A stretch of 64,000 bases of DNA from Pterois miles. Its lineage: Eukaryota; Chordata; Actinopteri; Perciformes; Scorpaenidae. The notes beneath the pieces are model-generated. The model was given only the letters and a program-made list of their open reading frames with translations, did no database searches and was not told the origin of the DNA. A program made the translations under genes and the position numbers. The stretch spans positions 4,588,501-4,652,500 of the forward strand of contig CAMQGK010000048.1 of NCBI GenBank assembly GCA_947000775.1, read 5' to 3'. This document shows positions 12,726 through 23,972 of this stretch, piece by piece (within the stretch, counting starts at the first letter, position 1; the number at the start of each line of letters is the position of its first letter).

Positions 12726-14194
12726 TTCAACTCTTTCTTTTCTCCACATAATGTCTTTCCTACGAGCTCATTCTCCTCCGTTTCTCCACCTTCTCATCTC
12801 CTGTTTGATGCAGTAGAGTCGTACGGCGAGTTAACGGGACTCTCCTTGACGGTTGGTCCACCCAGCCCTGGCCTCTGCACTGACGTCAGGGCCAGAGAAC
12901 GTCAACAGTGTCCACCCCTCTCCCACGTCCCCCCACAGCCCTGACCAGGGTTTAGGCTGGTGTAGGCTCCCCTGGAGAGGAGGGAGCGTGTGAGGAGCAC
13001 GAAAGGAAAGTCGGAGTTGTTCAGAGCCTGGCTGTAGAGGGCAAACAGCTGCTTTCACCTAAAACAAAGGAAATAAAGCATGCTCCCACCCATAGCAATG
13101 GATCTCAGAGAGTCATTCACTCAAGTACTGGACTTACGTACAGTTTGAAGGTACTTGAGTTACACAGGGAAACTACAGTATAGCTCCCAGTCATACAAAC
13201 AGCATTTACTCAAACTTTGATTCCAATATGACTTGATCCCTGTTGAGCTCAAGTTACTGTAATCTATCACATGGTGGGTGATAACCGCAAACACACACAC
13301 ACACACACACACACATACACACACCTCAGTCTAAACCAAATAAAAGTTTGAAGTGACAGCCGCTACCATCATCCACCCAACCAACCAGCTGCTGCATGTG
13401 CTTCCTCGGTCATTACCCTCCACAGTGACCCTGAAGGTCACCACTGCCGCTAGGAGGTTGGTCAGTGGCTGAGAGTAGACAGTGAAGGCCAGGCACTGCA
13501 AGACCGACAGAAGGAACTGCAGTAAAAGCATAATATTTGTGCACTCAAGCTCAGTTTTCATTCATAATGCCAGTTACTTCTGAGAAAAAGAGCAACGGAA
13601 GCAAAACCTTCCTTCACCAACATGTTGTATCCAGAACAACAGAGGTCACCATCTCCGAACATTCGGACAGGACAGCGTGTCCTTTGACTAATTAGCTAGA
13701 GATGTTTATTTACCGGATTTTCATGAAGTGGGTGGTATTTTCATTCATGTTTATCGCAGAAGAATGGAGGGTATGTGTTATCTTGTGTTGGTGTGGGGGC
13801 AGGCTGTAATCAGCAGACAGATAGAGGGGAAGAAGAGCAGAGAAGAAAGAGTAGGAAGGAATGAGACAAGGTGGTGAGGAGCGAAGGAATTCTGGCTCTG
13901 CATTCCCGCCCTTCCCTCCAGGCGCCTCCTCATGCTGCCTCTCAGGAGCATGGCCAGAGAGGGAGGAGGCCGCGGTGGGGGTGGCCGGCTGTCCTCAGCC
14001 ATTCACAGGTTAATCCGCTCAGCGGGGATCTGAAAGGGAGACTGGGGACGCAAACTACACCTCTTTAATTACATAGATATACACAGTACAACACACTGCA
14101 GCTGAAACAAGCTGCGCTGGTACTGAGGGGAGAGACACTGAATATGCAACAGGAATAATGATGAACAGCACTGACAGGGTTCAGTAGTACGTGT
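12726..14194. other. Unique intergenic sequence with a (CA)n tract
   Basis: No gene is recognised. A (CA)n microsatellite sits at about 13290-13325. The interval near 13870-14000 is GC-rich and holds overlapping frames on both strands without a family motif; it could be a conserved noncoding block, but comparison with other fish would be needed. Confidence 0.45.
13290..13325. repeat. (CA)n microsatellite
   Basis: About 17 CA dinucleotides with a single CATACA interruption near the right end. Confidence 0.95.
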
Positions 14195-14760
14195 TGGTGT
14201 ACAGCAGAGGTCACCAGCAGGCGGACCGCGGTCCGAGTCCGGACCCAGCAGCCGTCCCATACGGACCCGGATCTACCACAACGGAAGGTTATGATTTAAA
14301 ACCTGATGGGACGCTTCTATTTTAACCGGCGCAGCTCTTGTGGTCTTTACGGTAGTGCTTTAATGGATGAGGAAACGTACAGACCACTTGCATGCGAGTT
14401 AAGCCGTCCCATGTGATCCTACTCAGCCAATCAGCTCTGTGCATTCCAGGCGGTAAACGCTGGGACTATACAGTGCAGACAGACGAGAGTTAGAGGCAAG
14501 TTACACATGAAAAGACGATAGAAAGAAAGAGAAACAGGTAGAAAAAACAAAGGGAGAGAAAAAGACGTCTACTCCAGAGTTTATTATCTGAACATGCACA
14601 ATTATTTTCTCTTATTTTGAAATGCAGCCCTACTCTTATTTAATTGAGACAACATTATACATATCTGCAGTCACACATATATGTTAAGTTCTCTGTGACA
14701 TGACAATAAATATTGTCAAAAAGTTTTTGAATTGTACTGAATTCAGGTATTGATTACGTG
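14195..14760. mobile_element. Possible decayed hAT-like DNA transposon
   Basis: The left part reads CAGAGGTCACCAGCAGGCGG followed by GACCGCGGTCCGAGTCCGGA, which resembles the start of vertebrate hAT elements (CAGNGGTC then a GGACCGCGG block). AATTATTTTCTCTTATTTTG and TGAAATGCAGCCCTACTCTT downstream resemble the AT-rich body of such relics. I found no clean matching right terminus or 8-bp target duplication, so the call rests on recalled similarity only. Confidence 0.3.
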
Positions 14761-14879
14761 CAGATGTTAACATGAGTACTAGGCTACTTACTGTTATAGT
14801 CAACCTGAAATGAAAGGTAAAAATAATGCAATCACCAAAACGAACGGATTAAAGTCCCATTTGGCAGATTGTGCTGGGT

Positions 14880-15005
14880 GGTTCCATCTGTTTCAATCCT
14901 CATGCTAAGCTAAGCCAGCTCATGTATCAGTCGTCTCCTAAAACTCTTGATAAGAAAGCAAATAACCTTATTTCCCAAAATGTTGAACTTTTCCTTTACA
15001 GCATG
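14880..15005 (-). repeat. Teleost GCTTAGCTTAGC-type interspersed repeat (minus)
   Basis: The reverse complement contains AACATTTTGGGAAATAAGG, then a CTTTCTTATCAAGAG block and GGCTTAGCTTAGCATGAGG. The same module order is found in + orientation at 31075-31178 (TTTTGGGAAATATGCTTATC, then GTTAGCTTAGCT) and partly at 43160-43445. It is an unclassified dispersed repeat with no coding sequence visible. Confidence 0.65.
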
Positions 15006-15251
15006 ACATGTCCTGGCTGACAGTGATAGATGGTGTAACCAGCGTTGTCAGGATTCGGCCTCACTGTGAATGGAGCACGTCCACATGAAGACGATGTGAG
15101 ATGTGTCCATATAATTCAGGTTGGATGAGCATTCTGTGGACATCAGCACATTGACAACAGGAGTCTGAATCAGGGTTTTTACAGCAGCTCTACACTTCCT
15201 CTAGTCTGCTCACAGCCAGCTCTGAGCGCTGGACTCAAACCAGGTAGCCAG

Positions 15252-15336
15252 ATGCACAGATGCACAGATGCAGAGATGCACAGATGCAGATATGCAGAGA
15301 TGCACAGATGCACAGATGCACAGATGCAGAGATGCA
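15252..15336. repeat. 8-bp tandem repeat (ATGCACAG)n
   Basis: About ten copies of ATGCACAG/ATGCAGAG. The complementary frame reads as Cys-Ile-Cys-Ala-Ser-Leu repeats, a by-product of the repeat rather than a protein. Confidence 0.95.
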
Positions 15337-15423
15337 TACCCAAAATAAAAACAGTAACACATCGACTGTTAAACAGTCATGTGACCAACCCTGCATATTT
15401 CCATGGGAAACCCCACCAAGTAG

Positions 15424-16560
15424 TCTACTGTAGACTGTATACTGTAGACTGTATACTGTAGACTGTATACTGTAAACTGTAGACTGTAAACTGTAGACTG
15501 TATACTGTAGACTGTACACTGTAGCCTGTATACTGTAGACTGTAGACTGTATACTGTAGACTAGACTGTATACTGTAGACCATAGACTGTTTACTGTAGA
15601 CTGTATACTGTTTACTGTATACTATACACTGTAGACTGTATACTGTAGACTGTATACAGTAGACTGTACACTGTATACAGAAGACTGTATACTGTATACT
15701 GCAGACTGTATACTGTAGACTGTAAACTGTAGACTGTACACTGTATACTGTAGACTGTACACTGTATACTGTAGACTGTATACTGTAGACTAGACTGTAT
15801 ACTGTAGACTATAGACTATACTGTAGACTGTATACTGTAGACTGTATACTGTAGACCATAGACTGTATACTGTAGACTGTATACTGTTTACTGTATACTG
15901 TACACTGTAGACTGTATACTGTAAACTGTACACTGTAGACTGTATACAGTAGACTGTATACTGTACACTGTATACAGAAGACTGTATACTGTAGACTGTA
16001 TACAGTAGACTCTATACTGTAGACTGTATACTGCAGACTGTATACTGTAGACTGTACACTGTAGACTGCAGACTGTAGACTGTACACTGCAGACTGTACA
16101 CTGTAGACTGTATACTGTAGACTGTATAATGTAGACTGTACACTGTAGACTGTATACTGTAGACTGTATACTGTACACTGTATACAGAAGACTGTATACT
16201 GTAGACTGTATACAGTAGACTCTATACTGTAGACTGTATACTGTAGACTGTATACTGCAGACTGTAGACTGTATACTGTAGACTGTACACTGTAGACTGT
16301 ATACTGTAGACTGTACACTGTATAATGTAGACTGTACACTGTGGACTGTATACTGTAGACTGTACACTGTAGACTGTATACTGTACACTGTAGACTGTAT
16401 ACTGTAGACTGTATACTGTAGACTGTACACTGTAGACTGTATACTGTACACTGTAGACTGTACACTGTATACTGTACACTGTAGACTGTACACTGTAGAC
16501 TGTATACTGTACACTGTAGACTGTAGACTGTACACTGTAGACTGTAGACTGTACACTGTA
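15424..16560. repeat. 7-bp tandem array (ACTGTAN)n, about 160 units
   Basis: A continuous array of ACTGTAT, ACTGTAG and ACTGTAC heptamers, frequently alternating as 14-mers (ACTGTAGACTGTAT). Because the unit is 7 bp and its complement TACAGTN rarely forms a stop, long open frames of up to about 270 codons appear on the minus strand in all phases. They read as endless Thr-Val-Tyr-Ser repeats and are not genes. Self-complementary stretches such as CTGTATACAG recur. Confidence 0.97.
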
Positions 16561-17894
16561 GCAGCTGCTGTTTTCCTGTTGTCCTGTTGGAGCTGTATAT
16601 CTACACCTGTGTGTAAATGCAGAAAACAGTAAAACAAACAGTGCATCACTAATACTGGTGGGGGGGCCATTTCCAGTGCCGGGGGCTCGACCCTCACCGT
16701 GGGATTTGTTCAGTGTGATTGCTCAGCAGAAGCCAAAGCGATGAAGAGCAGATGAGTAGCTGGAGTTCAGCAGGTTCACGATCAAGCAGCAGTTATGGGA
16801 ACCAAATCAGAAACCGCTCAGTCTCCGAGCTGCTCTGCTAAAACAATCAAGGAGGGGAAGAACGCTCTGGACTTCCTGATATGGGGTTTCCCAGGGAAGC
16901 AGCTTTGAGTAGTTTCTGGGCCATGACATCATCGGACGAGAAGGAGAAGCTGGTGGGAAACCCCCCGCCATCGCCGCCACAACAATAACTGCCTGCCTGA
17001 CCCGCTCTCTGGGCCACAATGCAAATCCACTGTAAACGGTGTCGGGGGTGGGGGAGCGAGAAAGAGAGGGAGGGGGCTGAATCGAGAGGTTCAAACGAAA
17101 TACAGCTGAAAAACTTTCAGTGGAAAGAAAAGGCCAAACTAGTGCTTTGCTAGTCTTGGGGTTTTTCAATGTTCAGATGTATGCATCTGGAGCAGCAGGG
17201 CTTTTTCTAGGTGAAGCGGTCTGTTTCTCTCCGGTCTGTTTCTCACGTGAATAACAGGCCCACCCCCCCCACCTCCCCCCCATCCCTGTGGGAAGTTTGA
17301 AACATTCCTGATCGGTGACGGGCAACAGTGTGTACGGGCTGTTTGTTTGACAACAACAGCTCAATGTGTCACTACTGTGTTTCCCATGTGGATACCCCCC
17401 CCACCCCCCACCCCCACCCCCACCCCCAACATCCGTGGGAAGGTGACTCCAGCGGCCTTCTTCCTGGTTCAGCACAGTCCTCGCCATTATTTGTGTTTCT
17501 TGTTTATAAAAAAGAAATCAATTGCTGGTCAAATGACGCTCCAAGGGACGATAACCTCCTGTAGCTTCTTACCAATCAACAACCAGCAGAATACAAGAAA
17601 GACAAAAAGACAGTGATGATGTCCAAGTCTTCAGTCTCTACAGCTGAATTATGATCAATTTTAAACTCATAACAAAACAAATCCTGTTTATTTAGGCCTT
17701 TATAGTGAGCTGTAGCTACCTACTAGTGTTAGCTAACTGCTAACACCATAATAGTGCTAGCGATTTATCGGTCGCCCTACTACTACTGTTAGCTAACGCA
17801 ACACGTCGCCTGTTGTAGCGGCCCTGCTGAACGCCACCGTAGTCCCGCCGCGGGTCAGTCCAGACAGCTGAGCGAAGGTCCGGCCTGCCTGGGA
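16561..17894. other. Unique sequence with possible regulatory elements
   Basis: No gene recognised. The segment around 16830-17150 has even composition, an ACAACAATAACTGCC stretch and a perfect octamer ATGCAAAT at 17019-17026. This would fit a conserved noncoding element but is unproven. Two C-run clusters lie at 17259-17286 and 17395-17428. Confidence 0.4.
17395..17428 (-). other. Strong G-quadruplex motif (minus strand)
   Basis: Five C-runs of 5 to 8 bases are separated by single A residues, so the minus strand has five G-runs with single-T loops. One-nucleotide loops are the most stable class of predicted parallel quadruplex. A weaker C-run cluster is at 17259-17286. Confidence 0.85.
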
Positions 17895-17916
17895 CGATGG
17901 AGAGCGCTCTCCATCG

Positions 17917-18216
17917 GGCGGCAGTAGCTCAGTCTGTAAGGACTTGGGTTAGGACGCGGATGTCACGGGTTCAAGACCCCCATGGACCAAGACCAACTGG
18001 TTGCTGGAGAGGTGCAAGTTTACCTCTTGGGCACTGCCGAGGTGCCCCTGAGCAAGGCACCGAAACCCCCAACTGCTCTGGGCGCTTGTCAGGAGCAGCC
18101 CCCTCACTCTGACATCTCTCCATTGACATGTATATGTACTGTGTGAACAACAGAGTGTAAAACTGAATTTCCCCACTGTGGGACTAATAAAGGAATATCT
18201 TTCTTTCTTTCTTTCT
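17917..18216 (+). mobile_element. tRNA-derived SINE, full length
   Basis: The head GGCGGCAGTAGCTCAGTCTG contains a Pol III A-box-like segment. GGGTTCAAGACCC about 50 bp downstream is the B-box-like segment. A body (GGGCACTGCCGAGGTGCCCC, then CTGAGCAAGGCACCGAAACC) is followed by the 3' end CCCCACTGTGGGACTAATAA and a (CTTT)n tail. Two other copies are at 34589-34922 and 60079-60429, both minus. The 3' end matches that of the LINE ending at 43091, which suggests the LINE supplied the retrotransposition machinery. A perfect 22-bp palindrome abuts the head on the left. Confidence 0.92.
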
Positions 18217-18230
18217 CTGCTGCTCAGAGC

Positions 18231-18882
18231 TCGCAGCTCATCGGGCCTCGGGCCTCGCCGTCAGCTCATCGGGCCTCGCCGTCAGCTCATCGGGCCTCGC
18301 CGTCAGCTCATCGGGCCTCGGGCCTCGCCGTCAGCTCATCGGGCCTCGCCGTCAGCTCATCGGGCCTCGGGCCTCGCCGTCAGCTCATCGGGCCTCGGGC
18401 CTCGCCGTCAGCTCATCGGGCCTCGCCGTCAGCTCGTCAGCTCATTGGGCCTCGCCGTCAGCTCATCGGGCCTCGCCGTCAGCTCATCGGGCCTCGGGCC
18501 TCGCCGTCAGCTCATCGGGCCTCGCCGTCAGCTCATCGGGCCTCGGGCCTCGCCGTCAGCTCATCGGGCCTCGCTGTCAGCTCGTCAGCTCATTGGGCCT
18601 TGCCGTCAGCTCATCGGGCCTCGCCGTCAGCTCATCGGGCCTCGGGCCTCGCCGTCAGCTCATCGGGCCTCGCCGTCAGCTCATCGGGCCTCGGGCCTCG
18701 CCGTCAGCTCATCGGGCCTCGCCGTCAGCTCATCGGGCCTCGGGCCTCGCCGTCAGCTCATCGGGCCTCGCTGTCAGCTCGTCAGCTCATTGGGCCTCGC
18801 CGTCAGCTCATCGGGCCTCGCCGTCAGCTCATCGGGCCTCGCCGTCAGCTCATCGGGCCTCGCCGTCAGCTCATCGGGCCTG
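18231..18882. repeat. 21/28-bp GC-rich minisatellite
   Basis: Tandem units of 21 bp (CGTCAGCTCATCGGGCCTCG plus one base), interspersed with 28-bp units that carry an extra GGCCTCG. A variant block with CTCGTCAGCTCATTGGG occurs three times (near 18443, 18592 and 18789). The array starts 15 bp after the SINE tail. CpG-rich throughout. The long + frames (repeated Ser-Ala-His-Arg and Ala-Val-Ser-Ser-Ser) are artefacts of the unit length. Confidence 0.96.
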
Positions 18883-19574
18883 ACCCACAGCGGCGCTGCG
18901 GAGACGTGTGGCGAGACGACGTGATGTTCTGGCTCCTGCTGTGCGGGCTGCAGTTAACTGACAGGCTTCTAGTGGCACATTACACACACAAGGTTTATTC
19001 CCCCCTGAGGCTGCACTGATTCATTTTAATAAATCTTATAAACCATTGTTTTATTGCTTAGTTTTCTGTTTTACATTTGAAAGTGGAGATAAGTAACCTA
19101 GGCAACTAGTGTAGTAATAATAATAATAATACTTTATATAGCTCTTGTCAGCCATAAGCACAAAGTTCTTTCCAGATTCAAAGATTTACAAAATAAAAAT
19201 GAAAAAATCTGTATCCCTATAAGACGTAAAAATGAGGAACATGAGAGCACGTACAGTATATCAAGCAGCACTGAATGCATGCATAAAATGGAGGTGCAAA
19301 ATAAGAGAAATAACTTCATAAAATAACTTGACACCATGGGTTGGTTTTCCTCCTGTCCTCCCCAGTCAGCAGCCAGCCTGATTAAAATCCTGGTTAACAG
19401 TCGACAGCAGCCTGTAAAACGTGGAGCTGAATACAATAAAAGGCCGGACTGAAATCAGTGAAGTATGTTTCTTGTTCCCTTCCAGATGAATCGGACCTGA
19501 TTTAACTAGTCATCCTCCTCGGCTCCTCTGCTTGCCTTATAAGTAAACCGGAGGGCCTCCACTCTTATTACAAT
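18883..19574. other. Unique sequence with an AAT-rich dispersed repeat
   Basis: No gene recognised. At 19111-19210, (AAT)n followed by ACTTTATATAGCTCTT resembles 29909-30010, where (AAT)n is followed by ACTTTATTCATATAGCTCTT. The two appear to be copies of one AT-rich dispersed repeat. Confidence 0.45.
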
Positions 19575-19690
19575 TTCTTACTACAAGGAGGTGAGGGACA
19601 CGGGCGACAGTCATTAAATGACTTTGGTGATGTGACTTTAGATACTGGAACGTGGTCAGGACTAGGACTTTTTCCTGTCCTTAATGAGGC
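19575..19690 (-). mobile_element. LINE reverse-transcriptase relic (minus)
   Basis: The minus strand encodes VTSPKSFNDCRP, then in a neighbouring frame SPVSLTSL. This resembles the conserved T.PK..NDYRPVALTS block at the start of the reverse-transcriptase domain of CR1/Rex1-type LINEs. The frame change inside the block and stops on both sides mark it as dead. Too short to assign to a family. Confidence 0.45.
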
Positions 19691-22600
19691 TGAAAGATTT
19701 ACACACTTCATCAGTCTGTATCTTACAACCCTCCACCCTGTCAACCCACCATGATGACCAGGGATCAATATCATCAATAGAGCAGCGATTAAAATCCACC
19801 ATAATAAAGTGAGGTGCATCACTCTAATGATGACTGGTGGACTCAATACCAATGACAACTTGAAACTTGCTAGTGGTGTGTGTTAGTATTTATTATACGT
19901 AATAGTATTTATTATACCGTATCACAGGGTCAAAGCAGCAGACGGACGGTAGTGTATGAGACAGATAATCTGAACAAAATCATGTTCCTCTGTGTTTTAT
20001 AATGATGTAATCACGTCTGTCACCATCCCAATGCCAGGCCTGAACAGGGCCCATCAGTCCTATTACTGTCACCATCTTGCCCTCTTTACTCACAGATTGT
20101 AGCCCCCTCCTCAACGAGCCCAACCATCGCCATAAACAAGCCTTACATGGCCCTTTCAGTAGCCCAACCCCTAATTGAGACAAGTGGGGATCATTTCCTG
20201 GAAGAACCGTCTGCATGGCGCTGGACAGGTATGCCAATAACCTCTGACCCTGAGCCAGGCCTGCGCTGACATGAAAGTTGACCTGTGGTGACCTTTCGGG
20301 CGGTCGCCGGCCCTCTGTGCTGTTTCCCACACAGGCCAGCTTTGATATCCACCGGAGCCTTTTCCCATGCCCCCCAGTCAAAACCTCTGAGGTTACCTGA
20401 GGAGAGGTTACCCACCACACAGCCTCCTTCCTTTTTAAAGACCCCTCCAAAAATAATTCACCCTCCCTAACACCCCCGTCAGCACCCCACGCACACACAA
20501 ACTTTCACACATGCTCATGCTTTCCTTATTTGGTGCGAGTTTAAAGGTCTTTGCAGCTAATTTGGAGTCATGACAGATAATGTTTCACAGTTTGTGTTTA
20601 TGTGTGTGTGTTTAAGTGTGTCTCATGTCAGGTGGTCCGGTGGTCCGGTGGTCCGGTGGTCTCAGAGTGGGCTGAGCCAACTACAACTTTCCCCACAGAC
20701 CTTTGTCTGCGGTGAATCTCAGATCAGTATTTGAAGATGTAACAATCAGTGATGGCATGGCTGTAAAACCCTAAACCACCAACCCTGACCCTGACCCTGC
20801 CCAGTCCAGACCAGGTTCAGCTGCTGGTCCCCTCCATGTTGATCAGCCTGCATTACCCTCTAAACTCCTGACCATCAACACTACAGTAGATGAAAGGAAG
20901 AACCCGTCTGAGAGCAGGGAGGCTGCAGGCCAGCATTACAACCCTCCTCTAATTAATCAGTATCATTAATGATCTTTGTCAATCACTGTCCAGGCACACA
21001 CGACACCATGACACACCTGGCTTCATCCCATCTCTGCAGACAGCTCATCACACATCCAGGCTGCCGGGCGCTCAGCGACTGTGCTCAGAGTGATTCGGCT
21101 TTCAGAAGACGATGGCTTTATGGTTACAGTTATTATGTCAAATTGGCTTTTCACAGAAATTCAGTCGTCATTATGAAGAATGTAGCCTGATGTCTGCATC
21201 ATATATCTATAAACAATCCATGCAAATGTTGTTATAAATGCACTGTAATCCTGATGCATATGTGAAACCTAATTGCTGCTATGAAATGATGCAAAAACGT
21301 GTTCATGTGTTGGTCAACCCTATCTATTCAGGGAACCTGATGTATCTGCACCGGTATCATTACAGCTGAAAGGCCATCCCAGCCCACAGTAGGCTCACAC
21401 AGCTTCAAGCAGTTATTATATAAAACCAGCAATTATCCTTTTCATTCATCGTATGCACTAAAGGTACCACCATGAGTGCTGAGGCTGTCTGTAAAGGGTC
21501 AAACCCATCATGGGGGGAAGTTACTGAGAAAGTCCATTAACCCTGAACACATCATTACCAGGTTTAACCAAAGGCTGGGCACTTCTACGTTGCTAAAGCA
21601 GCTATTTACGATAATTACAAGTCTCATTACAGATAGTTAAAGCAAATTGTGTCTAAAAAACAGCAAAAAACAACATTCAGTATGTCATTGTTCTACGTCC
21701 GGACCAGGAGGCTATGGGTCGGTACATGACATCTCCACAGGAGTGACCACAGAGGCCATGCTGGGGGAATCGGGAGCCATCAAGCCCACACTTGCCTCGT
21801 CCACCTCCCTGATTATTTTTCCAGTGGCAGTAGGTGGGATCTGAGGACAGCTGGAGAGGTGATTGGCTGGCCATCATGACTGATGGCTAAACAAGCGTAG
21901 ACAAGTGGCTGAGCCTTTTACGGCATCCAGGAAGACAGAAAGGAGACAGAAAGGAGACAGACAGTAGAGGTCTGAGGCTGAACCTATGAGGAGAACGTGA
22001 CTCGTGTCCTGAGAACGAAGCGTGTTCTTCAGCTGCTTAATACGTCACATAGGACGTAGTATAAGTTGGGGATAAAGGCTGATGAGAATACTGATGGGTC
22101 AGGCAGATAACGAAAGCTTCACAAAGGAAAGTGACTTCCCGGGTGAGCAGAGGAGGAGCAGGAGCTGCTACAGTGGGTTATTTATATATATATATATATA
22201 TATTATTATATATATTATATTCGTATAGTTGCACCTTGTATTGTTCCAAATAAAAACTATCATGGTCTGTATTTATCAATCAAAATGTCAACAGAAATAT
22301 TTCAGAATGAAAAATGACTCACACTGAGAAATGTGACACTGATCATATTCCAGTGGGCTGTGCACATACTGACTTGACTATAGTCGAGTATTGTATATGG
22401 AGCGATATGATCTGGTGTTGTGAGAGCTTCCTGCTCTGGTTTCTGTTTACCTAGAAAAAGGAAGTATTTCATAGGAGTATTATGTAAGCCACCATCCCAT
22501 CCTCTTCCAGTGCAGGGCCACCGATGTGTGACAGAAAAGGTCACAACAAAGAGAGTGACATGATATGGATCTGGTTCACATCCAGTCAGAACCACGGTAC

Positions 22601-23358
22601 CTCTGAAACGGTCCCCGGCGGCCGTCTGAGCCCTCCTGACCGTGCAGGCAGCCACAGCGATGCGTTCAGTGGTGGCATTTCATGGACCTGCGCTCACTGT
22701 CACATCGCTCTCCTACGCCCCTGACTGAGCATGAATGCAGCACGCTCTCTTGTCTGCCGTTGAGGATGCTATATGCTCAGTGTGACCCCTGTATAGTGAT
22801 ACTACTGGAGTGGACCTTTTACATAATAACTGCAGTTACAGGAAGAGTCCTAAAAATAGACTGAAGGAGTTTTACATGCACACATACACACACGAGGAAA
22901 CTAGAAAAACAGGCGTTACCATCTACTCTATTGTTTTAACAAACACTTTCACATGTGACGATTGCTCAGCATGCGCCTGTTGCATAGTTTGGCACCTGAT
23001 TTGCATATTGTCTTCAAACACTTGTGAGGCATTGAAGGAATTTGCCCGGGGCGTCCATCCGACAGCGCCGACACCCCCCTGACCTCCTTCTCATTCCAGT
23101 CAGCCGCTGACCTGCTAACACTTTATCACACCACCATTAACTTTCCACAAGATGCTCCGGCTTCATATTCAACCTGGGCTTCCTCCTGGCAGCCCAGGCA
23201 ACACTTCCTAATAAAGGACTGGCTGGAGGAGCAGATCAGTCTTCATCATTAAATATGATGGAGCTGCCACAAGTCCATCATCAGTAATTATTAATAAACA
23301 ATGTAGTTTCATACAATATATCAGCACTATGGTGGTTCACAACATGAAATCAAAGGAG
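19691..23358. other. Unique intergenic sequence, no gene recognised
   Basis: Short features only: three GGTCCGGTGG decamers at about 20631-20660, and an (AT)n tract at 22183-22222. Frames up to 172 codons (minus, 19980-20498) show no recognisable domain. Several blocks (20100-20480, 20970-21190, 21700-21880) have even, non-repetitive composition and could be conserved noncoding elements of the kinase locus. This is a guess from position. Confidence 0.4.
22183..22222. repeat. (AT)n microsatellite
   Basis: An uninterrupted TATATATA run, then TATTATTATATATATTATAT. Confidence 0.9.
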
Positions 23359-23882
23359 CACATGGAGAGGAGGAGGAGGAGCAGAGAGGAGGAGGAGGAG
23401 CAGAGAGGAGGAGGAGGAGCAGAGAGGAGGAAGAGGGGCAGAGAGGAGGAGGAGGAGCAGAGAGGAGGAGGAGGAGCAGAGAGGAGGAAGAGGAGCAGAG
23501 AGGAGGAAGAGGGGCAGAGAGGAGGAGGAGGAGCAGAGAGGAGGAGGAGGAGCAGAGAGGAGGAAGAGGGGCAGAGAGGAGGAGGAGGAGCAGAGAGGAG
23601 GAGGAGGAGCAGAGAGGAGGAAGAGGGGCACAGAGGAGGAGGAGGAGAAGCAGAGAGGAGGAGGAGGAGCAGAGAGGAGGAAGAGGGGCACAGAGGAGGA
23701 GGAGGAGAAGCAGAGAGGAGGAGGAGGAGCAGAGAGGAGGAAGAGGAGCAGAGAGGAGGAAGAGGGGCACAGAGGAGGAGGAGGAGCAGAGAGGAGGAGG
23801 AGGAGCAGAGAGGAGGAAGAGGGGCACAGAGGAGGAGGAGGAGCAGAGAGGAGGAGGAGGAGCAGAGAGGAGGAAGAGGGGC
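23359..23882. repeat. 19-bp GA-rich minisatellite, about 27 units
   Basis: Unit GCAGAGAGGAGGAGGAGGA (19 bp) with GGAAGAGGG and GGAGAAGC variants. The + strand is almost purely purine, with one C per unit. The unit length rotates the frame, giving open frames of about 200 codons on both strands (Glu/Arg/Gly-rich on +, Ser/Leu/Pro-rich on -). GGA runs can form two-tier G-quadruplexes and the purine asymmetry could favour triplex DNA. It lies about 1.9 kb upstream of the kinase start codon. Confidence 0.97.
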
Positions 23883-23972
23883 AGTAAACGGAGGTCTTTT
23901 TATCTGGTTTCCCACATCCTGTGAGGCTGCAGCAGACCACCCAGTGTGAAGGAATGAGAGGAATGGCAGCCA

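Noticed and set aside
15809..16697. Long minus-strand open frames (218 and 269 codons)
   Set aside because: They lie in the 7-bp array and appear in overlapping phases; low-complexity Tyr-Ser-Thr-Val repeats follow from the unit.
17917..17995. A functional tRNA gene at the SINE head
   Set aside because: The A- and B-box-like segments are those of a SINE head; the same head occurs with the same body in two other copies and cannot form a complete cloverleaf.
18178..19019. Plus-strand frames of 248 and 139 codons
   Set aside because: Generated by the 21/28-bp minisatellite; no start context, domain or splice evidence.
23327..23949. Glu/Arg-rich (+) and Ser/Leu-rich (-) proteins of about 200 residues
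   Set aside because: Mirror-image frames of the 19-bp purine repeat on both strands.
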